Source: an uncultured Lachnospiraceae bacterium (lineage in GTDB: Bacteria; Bacillota; Clostridia; Lachnospirales; Lachnospiraceae). From it: a stretch of 64,000 nt of DNA. The position numbers and the translations under genes are program-made. Where the stretch lies: assembly GCA_910586555.1 (NCBI GenBank), contig CAJUJY010000009.1:21698-85697 (forward strand). Direction: 5' to 3'. The notes beneath the pieces are model-generated. The model made no database searches. It saw only the letters and a program-made list of their open reading frames with translations, and was not told where the DNA came from. Shown here piece by piece: positions 27,212 through 34,965 of the stretch. Every line of letters starts with the position of its first letter. The first letter of the stretch is position 1.

Positions 27212-28501
27212 CTAAAATTTCACAAAAAGGATTATATTAAAAAATTCTTCTTCAAGATAGCACCCTGCTTCCCCTCCGTTTTTTTCTGCAAAGGCAAATA
27301 CACTCTGCATTCCAAGCCCATGCCCTGCCCCTTTTGTACTTTTTGGCAGTCCTGTAACAGTATCAAATTCAATTTTTTTATTATACCTGTTTTTCATATG
27401 TATTAATAAATGTTCATCTGAACAGTTAATCTTTATATATACTTTTCTTTTACTTTCCTCAAAATCTTCCACACACATTATCGCATTTTCAAATAAATTT
27501 GCAATAACCAGTGTAAATTCATAATCATTAACTGGTATTTTTTTAGGAATTATAATATCAAGTTCCACATTAATATTAAGTGACCAGGCTTTATCCATCA
27601 TTTTTGAAATAATAGTATTAGCAATAAGGTTGCTACAATATTTAACTACTTTATTTTCATCTGCCACATTATTAATATGCTCTGTTATTTTCTTTATCTC
27701 ACTATACTTTTCCTGTTCCAGCATAGCATCAATCATTTTGGAGTAATGCCTCATATCATGGCGCAGTATTTTAAGGTTATGTTCAGACTGTTCTATCATA
27801 TAATACTGGCTTTCAAGTCCCTTAATATATTCCTCCATAAATACACTTTTCCAGTAAATATCTGTCTTTTCAGACTGGCTTTCCATATAACGCAGCACAA
27901 CCACATAAGATACAAACATTGTTATAATAAACAATATAACCCCTGGTATATTAGAAGGATTATCATAAAGTGTGTTAGGAAAAAATGCTATAAATGAAAA
28001 ACCACAATAAAAAAATACAGGAATTAAACATAATTCCCACCAGTTTTTTAAATACTCACTTTCCTGGCATTTCAGGCATATATTCCTTATTCTGAAAAAC
28101 AATATAAGAAGAATACCAATATGTACAATAACACTTCCTATAATTGACACAATTTCATGTCCTGTACATATATACAGGACAGTAGCTATAATACTTCCTG
28201 CTATTACATAATTAGACGAACTAAGGCCCATAAATAAAACTTTATTATCCCTTTTACTGGAAACAATAATAGCAACAGACTGTGTTATAATAATCTGTGT
28301 AATAGTAACTATCACATAGCATAGATTACTTTCTGAAAAAATAACCAGTTTAAAACAATCAAGAAGACTTATTAAACAAAATGCAAAAAAACATATTAAA
28401 AATGTTACAAATTTTGAATAACGGTGTAAAATAAAAAAGAAAATAAACAACATTAAAAAAATATGGCTTATCATATATGATATACTTGTAAAATAATTCA
28501 T
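27212..28501 (-). CDS. AgrC-like sensor histidine kinase (GHKL ATPase), orphan
   Basis: The N-terminal half has about six or seven membrane helices (residues 1-215). It is followed by a helical linker, an H-box with LRHDMRHYSKMIDAML (phospho-His in RHDMRHY) and a HATPase_c_5 domain. That domain shows the N-box VIANLFENAIMCVE and G-box GHGLGMQSVFAFAEKNGG. This is the quorum-sensing AgrC/ComD class that detects peptides. No LytTR regulator, AgrB or peptide precursor gene is adjacent. The ATG at 28501 is chosen over a TTG 33 bases upstream. It ends next to the mobile element at 28615. Confidence 0.88.
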   Translation of the reverse strand: MNYFTSISYMISHIFLMLFIFFFILHRYSKFVTFLICFFAFCLISLLDCFKLVIFSESNLCYVIVTITQIIITQSVAIIVSSKRDNKVLFMGLSSSNYVIAGSIIATVLYICTGHEIVSIIGSVIVHIGILLILFFRIRNICLKCQESEYLKNWWELCLIPVFFYCGFSFIAFFPNTLYDNPSNIPGVILFIITMFVSYVVVLRYMESQSEKTDIYWKSVFMEEYIKGLESQYYMIEQSEHNLKILRHDMRHYSKMIDAMLEQEKYSEIKKITEHINNVADENKVVKYCSNLIANTIISKMMDKAWSLNINVELDIIIPKKIPVNDYEFTLVIANLFENAIMCVEDFEESKRKVYIKINCSDEHLLIHMKNRYNKKIEFDTVTGLPKSTKGAGHGLGMQSVFAFAEKNGGEAGCYLEEEFFNIILFVKF

Positions 28502-28614
28502 TACTGTTTCCTGTCCTGCTCTTTTAAATGTCAAATATATAAAATATAAAACTATATTTATAAATTATTATAGTATAATAAAAACTAAAAGTCAATTCGG
28601 GAACATCTGCCCTG

Positions 28615-29627
28615 CACGCCTGTTCCATAAACTTTAATTTTATATAAATAAGGGATAATTTATAGTTATCCACGGTTTATTTTAAATGGCAGGTTAAAAT
28701 GTTATGCCCTGGCAAGTCCAAAGTAATCCTACAGGCAACCCGCTTGCGCTTGGACGGGTTCACGCAACGGCGCGTAAAACCTGTATGCTTCAAAGAAAAA
28801 ATTTCTTTGAAGCATTTAAAACCAGGTTTAAACGCCGGCGGCCCCGTACAGTTGCCTTTTAGGATTACATCTGGCCTTTGCCAGGTAATATACGTTTTGG
28901 CAGTTTATAAAAATATTTCCTGTAGATTTCCCTGGTTTAATGGCATTGTATTGCATTGCACATATAACAGTGCTTAATGACAATGCAAAAATACTTTTTA
29001 TATGGGACATAAAATTTTATCAAAAAATTAAAATACAAACAGGAAAACTTTTAATTCCCAAGAATCATAGTAACATGCAGACAGTTTTATATATTTTCTG
29101 TAAAAGGCACTATAGCGCCACCAGTGCTTAGGCCTGGTTTTTTACAGGCCTTATGCACTGCTAACACTATATATAGTGTTGTGCGCCTATTGTAGTGCAA
29201 TGTCATTAAGTTAAGGAGATTTGCAAAAATATTTTTATAACTTGCAAAAACGTATATTATCTGGCAAGTTCCAAATGTGCTTCCAATGAACAAGCTGTAG
29301 ATTTGTAAAGGGACCGCCGGCGTTTAAATCTGGTTTTCAATGTTTCGTAGAAACATTTAGATTTCTATGCGCCGTTGCGAGTGACGTCCAAGCGAAAGCG
29401 GGCTGTCCTGGTTTGTCAAGGGACACTTTGGAATTGCCAGTCTGTAATATTTCGGCTTCCGTTCCCTTAACTTAATGACATTGTATTGTAGCGGGAACGT
29501 GCCTGCTACAGAAAATATATAAAACTGCTGCATGTACACAGCCTTTAATATATGCAAAAATCCAATGCAGGATAACTATAAATTATCTCCTGTTTATATA
29601 TAATTAAAAATTTATTAAACAGACGTG
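28615..29627 (+). mobile_element. Noncoding terminal-inverted-repeat element, copy 1 (1013 bp)
   Basis: Imperfect terminal inverted repeats of about 57 bp bound this stretch. The left end starts cacgcctgttcc (28615) and the right end finishes agacgtg (29627). Inside there is no credible ORF. It holds a long imperfect hairpin domain at about 28705-28905. A second, inverted copy of the same domain is at about 29200-29475. A branched 3' domain (29080-29160, closed by 29510-29535) also matches copy 2. No flanking direct repeat is visible, unlike copy 2. It fills most of the gap between the histidine kinase and the flavin reductase. It could be a MITE or a mobile structured RNA. Confidence 0.8.
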
Positions 29628-29706
29628 TTTATATATTACAAAAAACTAGGAAAGACAAGTTATTTTATGATATAATAAATATAAAAAAATATAATGGAGG
29701 TGCAAT

Positions 29707-30267
29707 ATGTCCAAAATAAATTTTAAACCTGGCAATATGCTTTACCCATTACCCGTGGTTATGGTTAGCTGTGGTAATATAAATGGCTTTTCCAATATAA
29801 TTACGGTTGCATGGACGGGTACAATATGCACTAACCCGCCAATGGTTTATATATCAGTGCGCCCGGAGCGTCATTCATATAATATAATAAAAAATTCAGG
29901 TGAGTTTGTAATAAACCTTTCTACTAAAAACCTTGCACACGCCACTGATTTTTGTGGTGTCCGTTCTGGAAAGGATATAGATAAATGGCAGGCATGTGGT
30001 TTAACAAAAGAAGCCGCAGATACTGTAAAATGCCCTATGGTAAAAGAATCACCTGTTAATATTGAATGCCATGTAACAGAAATAAAAGAACTTGGCTCAC
30101 ACCATATGTTTATTGCAGATGTAACTGCAATACATGCCAGTACGGAATATATGGATAAAAATAATAAATTCCATTTAAACAATTCCGGTCTTATAGCTTA
30201 TTCACATGGTTCATATTTTTCACTTGGAAACCAGGCCGGGACATTTGGATTTTCCGTTAAAAAATAA
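29707..30267 (+). CDS. Flavin reductase-like (flavoredoxin family) protein
   Basis: This 186-residue protein has the FMN-binding split barrel of the flavin reductase/flavoredoxin family: YPLPVVMVSCGNINGFSNII at the N-terminus, NPPMVYISVRPERHSYNII, and EFVINLSTKNLAHATDFCG. It would bind FMN and transfer electrons from NAD(P)H or a partner. TATAAT at 29671 and GGAGGTG before the ATG support expression as a single gene just after the mobile element. The partner is unknown. Confidence 0.9.
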   Translation: MSKINFKPGNMLYPLPVVMVSCGNINGFSNIITVAWTGTICTNPPMVYISVRPERHSYNIIKNSGEFVINLSTKNLAHATDFCGVRSGKDIDKWQACGLTKEAADTVKCPMVKESPVNIECHVTEIKELGSHHMFIADVTAIHASTEYMDKNNKFHLNNSGLIAYSHGSYFSLGNQAGTFGFSVKK

Positions 30268-30331
30268 CAGAATTAACACTGTAACAAAAACCATTTCCAT
30301 CCATATAATATAAGAAAGGGAATATTTTATT

Positions 30332-32191
30332 ATGAAAATCTGTTACCTGGAAATTGTTAATTTTAAATCTATACGCAGGCTTGAAATTAACAATATGGAA
30401 AACTCTCTTATACTTGTTGGCAAAAACAGCACAGGCAAAACATCTGTAATAGATGCAATCCTTATTGCGGCAGGCCTGCGCCCGTTATATGAACATGAAT
30501 TTCTGGATTCTTTAAAACCAGTTGAAATATCAATGCAGATTGCTTTTACAGACGAAGATTTAAATTACTACTATACTAAAGGAATATTAAGTAAAACAAG
30601 AAATTATGACAAATGGCTTGAAGAATTTAAAACAAAACTTCCATCATTTAAAGATGGCATAGTTTCTTTTAATTGTTATATAAAACCAGATTTCTCCATA
30701 CATTATAAAGATGGTTTCCATAAAAACAACCCGTATATAAAACAAATAATTCCCAAAATATACCATATAGACCAGAACAGAAATCTCGAGATGCTGCAGA
30801 ATGATGTATTCAGTTTCTATGATAAAGAATCTTTTAAAATGTTAAAGGATAATGAATGTACTTTTGATTCTGCGAGAAAATGCAACCTGTGCTTCCAGTG
30901 CATAGGGCTTATAAATAAGAAAACACCTAGGGAACTGACCCTTTTTGAAACTGCACGTCTTTTACAATATAAACTTTTTCATACAAAGCTGGCAGAATTT
31001 GCTGCAAAAGTAAACAGGCATTTTTATGAAAATGGCAGTCCTTCACAAGAAATACGCTATGTTATGGATTTTGACATAGACCACCTTTTAAAGATTGACA
31101 CACAGGTATACAATAAAGAACGTGGAGGATTCCTTGGCTCTATAAATATGCTTGGTGAAGGTTTAAAAAGCATTTATGCTTTATCACTTCTTGAAACATA
31201 CGTTGAAGAAGATGATACACTTCCATGTATTATTTTAATGGAAGATCCTGAAATATACCTGCATCCGCAATTACAAAAAATTGCAAGCGGAATCCTGTTC
31301 AGGCTTTCCAAAAAAAACCAGGTAATTTTTTCAACACATTCACCAAATATGATTTTTAACTTTTCTACAAAACAGATCAGGGAAGTTGTGCTTGATAGTG
31401 AATATTACACAATAGTAAAAGAAAATTCAGATATTGATGTAATACTTGATGACTTAGGATATACTGCCAATGATCTTATGAATGTCAGCTTTGTATTTAT
31501 AGTTGAAGGCAAACAGGACAGCAACCGCCTTCCATTACTTTTAGAGAAATATTATTCTGAAATATATGACCGCGATGGCAAACTTTCGCGTATCACAATA
31601 ATACCTGTTAATAGCTGTACAAATATTAAAACATATGCAAACTTAAAATACATAAATAAATTGTATCTTAAAGACCAGTTCCTTATGATACGCGACAGCG
31701 ATGGTAGAAACCCCAAACACTTGAAAAAACAGCTATGCAGTTATTACAGCCAGCGTTCTAAAGAAGATCCTGGCAACCTCCCCAGAATAGGGCCTGAAAA
31801 TGTACTTATTTTAAAGTATTACTCATTTGAAAATTATTTTCTGGAACCATCTGTAATGGCAAAAATTGGAGTAATTAAAAACGAAGATGAATTTTATAAT
31901 ATACTATATAAAAAATACAAAGATTACCTTTTCCGTTTAAACAGTTTTAAAAGAATGCAAAAGATCCTTAATATCCGCATAAAAAGCAAACAGGATATTA
32001 AAGACAATATTGAAAACATTAAAATTTACGTGCGCGGCCACAATCTCTTTGATATTTTTTATGGAAAATACCACGGGGAAGATGAGCAGAAAATATTAAA
32101 AAAATATATTGATGCTGCGCCGCGCCGGACATTCCAGGATATTTTTGATGCCATAGATTCGTTTGTTTATTTTGAAAACCGTAAAAAATAG
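30332..32191 (+). CDS. OLD-family AAA ATPase with TOPRIM nuclease domain
   Basis: The ABC-type ATPase domain has Walker A GKNSTGKTS (30-38), a signature-like LGEGLKSIYALS (274-285), Walker B ILMEDPE (301-307) and the H-loop THS (335-337). The C-terminal TOPRIM domain has Glu392 (FIVEGKQDS) and the DSD pair at 455-457. OLD proteins are nucleases, several with anti-phage roles. No GajB-like helicase is adjacent, so this resembles a stand-alone class 1 form. Unusual is a four-Cys cluster in the ATPase insertion (Cys176, 184, 187, 190). The gene lies between a flavin reductase and murA. Confidence 0.85.
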   Translation: MKICYLEIVNFKSIRRLEINNMENSLILVGKNSTGKTSVIDAILIAAGLRPLYEHEFLDSLKPVEISMQIAFTDEDLNYYYTKGILSKTRNYDKWLEEFKTKLPSFKDGIVSFNCYIKPDFSIHYKDGFHKNNPYIKQIIPKIYHIDQNRNLEMLQNDVFSFYDKESFKMLKDNECTFDSARKCNLCFQCIGLINKKTPRELTLFETARLLQYKLFHTKLAEFAAKVNRHFYENGSPSQEIRYVMDFDIDHLLKIDTQVYNKERGGFLGSINMLGEGLKSIYALSLLETYVEEDDTLPCIILMEDPEIYLHPQLQKIASGILFRLSKKNQVIFSTHSPNMIFNFSTKQIREVVLDSEYYTIVKENSDIDVILDDLGYTANDLMNVSFVFIVEGKQDSNRLPLLLEKYYSEIYDRDGKLSRITIIPVNSCTNIKTYANLKYINKLYLKDQFLMIRDSDGRNPKHLKKQLCSYYSQRSKEDPGNLPRIGPENVLILKYYSFENYFLEPSVMAKIGVIKNEDEFYNILYKKYKDYLFRLNSFKRMQKILNIRIKSKQDIKDNIENIKIYVRGHNLFDIFYGKYHGEDEQKILKKYIDAAPRRTFQDIFDAIDSFVYFENRKK

Positions 32192-32349
32192 AGTTGACAT
32201 AATTAATCATTTGTTTATAATAATGTTATGCGTTAAACTATGCAGATTGATAAAGACATATAGCAGATATTATTTGTGGCAGTATAAATTTGTAAAATTA
32301 TTTATAGAATACTACTTACGTTTGAATATATATTATGAGGTGCAACAAT

Positions 32350-33651
32350 ATGGAAAACCAGTATATTATAAAAGGTGGCACACCTTTGCGCGGAGAGGTA
32401 ACAATCGGTGGCGCTAAAAATGCTGCACTTGGCATACTTGCAGCAGCTATTATGACAGATGAAACAGTTTTAATTGATAATTTACCAGATGTAAGGGACA
32501 TTAATGTATTATTAGAAGCTATAAAAGGAATAGGTGCAACTGTTGAACGCATAAACCCGCATACTGTTAAAATTAATGGAAGTACAATTAATGATGTCAC
32601 AATCGATTATGAAGCTATACGCAAAATACGTGGTTCTTATTATCTTCTTGGTGCCCTGCTTGGCAAGTATAACAAGGCAAATGTAGTACTCCCAGGCGGC
32701 TGTGATATTGGAAGCCGTCCTATAGACCAGCATCTTAAAGGTTTCCGGGCACTTGGCGCTACAGTAAACATTGAATACGGAATGATAAATGCATCCGCAG
32801 ACAGGCTTATTGGTAAACATATATACTTTGACGTTGTGACTGTTGGTGCTACAATTAATATCCTGCTTGCTTCCTGCATGGCAGAAGGACGCACAGTTAT
32901 TGAAAATGCTGCTAAAGAACCACATGTTGTTGATGTTGCAAACTTCCTTAACAGCATGGGAGCTGATATTAAAGGGGCAGGTACAGATAAAATCCGTATT
33001 AACGGGGTTAAAAGATTACACTCAAGTGAATATCCTATTATACCTGACCAGATTGAAGCAGGCACTTTTATGGTTGCTGCCGCTGCCACCAGAGGAGATG
33101 TCCTTATTAAAAATGTTATACCACGCCATTTAGAAGCAATTTCTGTTAAACTTAATGAAATCGGTGCAACAGTTGAAGAATTTGATGATTCTGTAAGGGT
33201 AACATGCAACAGCAGGTTATGCCATACACAGATTAAGACACTGCCATATCCTGGTTTTCCTACAGATATGCAGCCACAGATTTCAACACTGCTTGCAATG
33301 TCTTCTGGAACAAGCATAGTTACAGAAAGCCTTTTTGAAAACAGGTTTAAATATGTTGATGAACTGTCCCGTATGGGGGCATCTATTAAAGTTGAAGGAA
33401 ATGTAGCCATAATTGAAGGTGTTGACGGTCTTACAGGTGCATCTATATCTGCACCTGACTTACGGGCTGGAGCTGCACTTGTTGTTGCAGGCCTTGTAGC
33501 TGATGGCTATACTACTATAGATTCTATCCACTATATTGAACGCGGATATGAAAATTTTGAAAGAAAAATGACAGCACTTGGTGCTTATATGCAGAAAATT
33601 CCTGTTGATGATGAACGCGCAATACAAAAATTTAAATTAAAGGTAAGCTGA
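32350..33651 (+). CDS. murA: UDP-N-acetylglucosamine 1-carboxyvinyltransferase
   Basis: MurA is the first committed step of peptidoglycan synthesis, transferring enolpyruvate from PEP to UDP-GlcNAc. The protein has the two-domain EPSP synthase fold, with Lys23/Asn24 in GGAKNAAL and the reactive Cys118 in PGGCDIGSRPID, the target of fosfomycin. Arg-containing PGFPTDMQPQ and RAGAALVVAG motifs are present. The start at 32350 is set by GAGGTG 7 bases upstream; an in-frame ATG 15 bases earlier overlaps that site. A terminator follows the gene. Confidence 0.98.
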   Translation: MENQYIIKGGTPLRGEVTIGGAKNAALGILAAAIMTDETVLIDNLPDVRDINVLLEAIKGIGATVERINPHTVKINGSTINDVTIDYEAIRKIRGSYYLLGALLGKYNKANVVLPGGCDIGSRPIDQHLKGFRALGATVNIEYGMINASADRLIGKHIYFDVVTVGATINILLASCMAEGRTVIENAAKEPHVVDVANFLNSMGADIKGAGTDKIRINGVKRLHSSEYPIIPDQIEAGTFMVAAAATRGDVLIKNVIPRHLEAISVKLNEIGATVEEFDDSVRVTCNSRLCHTQIKTLPYPGFPTDMQPQISTLLAMSSGTSIVTESLFENRFKYVDELSRMGASIKVEGNVAIIEGVDGLTGASISAPDLRAGAALVVAGLVADGYTTIDSIHYIERGYENFERKMTALGAYMQKIPVDDERAIQKFKLKVS

Positions 33652-33673
33652 CAAAATTATGATGCTTTTTTGT

Positions 33674-33712
33674 GGTATGATGACATAAATTGGATGTTGT
33701 CATACCTTTTTT
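33674..33712 (+). terminator. Rho-independent terminator of murA
   Basis: ggtatga...gaca (33674-33685) pairs with tgt..tcatacc (33695-33706) and is followed directly by TTTTTT. It lies 23 bases after the murA stop and upstream of the probable start of the next gene. Confidence 0.75.
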
Positions 33713-33753
33713 ACCAAGTATTAAAATACAATGGAAGAAGGGAGGAACATACA

Positions 33754-34920
33754 ATAAAATCCCAGATATTTAAAGATTATTACCATATATTACAAGTGCA
33801 TTATGATGCTTCGCCAGAAGTAATAAAAGCAGCTTACCGCAAGCTGTGTACCTTGTACCACCCGGATACAAGCAATAATGCCAATGAAGATGACAGAATG
33901 TTAGAGATAAATGAAGCATACCGCGTACTTAGTGATAGTACAAGCCGTACAGAATACCATAAAAAATGGCTTTCTAATAATACAAACAGGGCTTCATATG
34001 TTTCCTCTATGTCATTTTCTACCCGTGGGATATTAAGCGCATCCCCCAAAGATGTACTTGACCAGTTTTTCCATGCCATGCTTACTAAAAACTGGGATAA
34101 CGCATATTCATGCCTTTCCCTGGAAGACCAGACAAGAATAACACTTTCACAGTTTAAGGAATGGAGGGAAGCAATAAGCGCCTGTTATGAAATGCAGGAT
34201 TACCGCATACAGCCATACAAAGTATATAATAAATGCCGTATTGAAGATACTGTATACCCTAAAGTTACAGAATTTGCAGTTATTATACATGATGTAGACT
34301 TGCAGACTTCCAAAACAGATAAAAGTACAGCGCACAAATATGTAGTATTTGATGGAAATTCATGGAAAGTATGCCTTGGTGTACGTTCAGTAAAACGTGC
34401 TACGCTTAATTTTAAACTCCTTGCCCAGAGGCGCCAGAATTATGACCCTGTTTCAATTTACGAAAAGGCAGTTTCACGCAATGACCCACTTACAGGACTG
34501 CTAAGTAAAAAAGGGTTTTATGACGATACTTTTAAAGAGGTGGAACGCCATAAAAGATACCACAACCCTTTATCTTTTGTGGCACTACAGATAAACTGTG
34601 CTAACCCTGACAAGGAGATACAATGCTTGTGCCAGTGTGCAAGCATTATACGTGCAAATTCCAGGATCAATGATATTATAGGCCGTTTTGGTAATGACCA
34701 GATAGTATGCCTTCTGGTTGAAACCAACGGGGAACAGGCTATGCTTGCAGTTAATAAATACATAGCCGTTATAAAACAAAGACAGACTGAACAGTTTACT
34801 ATAAATGCAGCAGTTATGGAATACAACCGGTCACATACACTTGAGGATACTGTATTTGCCGTATGCTCTGACGCAAGCAAAAGCAATGACACCATCAAAA
34901 TTATTAAATCAAAGTTTTAA
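33754..34920 (+). CDS. DnaJ-domain / degenerate GGDEF fusion protein
   Basis: An N-terminal J domain (about residues 8-70 from the chosen start, HPD at 36-38) would stimulate an Hsp70. A middle region starting DVLDQFFHAMLTKNWDNAYS (about 100-215) resembles NTF2-like folds. The C-terminal 150 residues follow GGDEF layout: DPLTGLLSKKGFYDD, then IIRANSRINDIIGRFGNDQI, where GGDEF is replaced by GNDQI, so cyclase activity is unlikely. After the murA terminator there is no in-frame ATG, GTG or TTG before the J domain. ATA at 33754 has GGGAGG 8 bases upstream and overlaps the stop of a mini-ORF (33731-33757). The start is therefore uncertain. Confidence 0.75.
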   Translation: MKSQIFKDYYHILQVHYDASPEVIKAAYRKLCTLYHPDTSNNANEDDRMLEINEAYRVLSDSTSRTEYHKKWLSNNTNRASYVSSMSFSTRGILSASPKDVLDQFFHAMLTKNWDNAYSCLSLEDQTRITLSQFKEWREAISACYEMQDYRIQPYKVYNKCRIEDTVYPKVTEFAVIIHDVDLQTSKTDKSTAHKYVVFDGNSWKVCLGVRSVKRATLNFKLLAQRRQNYDPVSIYEKAVSRNDPLTGLLSKKGFYDDTFKEVERHKRYHNPLSFVALQINCANPDKEIQCLCQCASIIRANSRINDIIGRFGNDQIVCLLVETNGEQAMLAVNKYIAVIKQRQTEQFTINAAVMEYNRSHTLEDTVFAVCSDASKSNDTIKIIKSKF

Positions 34921-34965
34921 TAATGGAAATTAATTAAATAACAAAGAAAGGAGGAAATAACATAA

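Noticed and set aside
28650..29600. Short ORFs of 60-92 codons inside the copy 1 element, and 73-80 codon ORFs in copy 2
   Set aside because: They lack ribosome binding sites, follow stems of the RNA/DNA hairpins, and are not conserved in frame between the two copies.
32640..33410. 256-codon minus-strand frame opposite murA
   Set aside because: It is a mirror frame of a firmly identified MurA; no start signal or recognisable domain.
33670..33753. TTG start at 33670 for the DnaJ fusion
   Set aside because: It has no ribosome binding site and overlaps the murA terminator hairpin.
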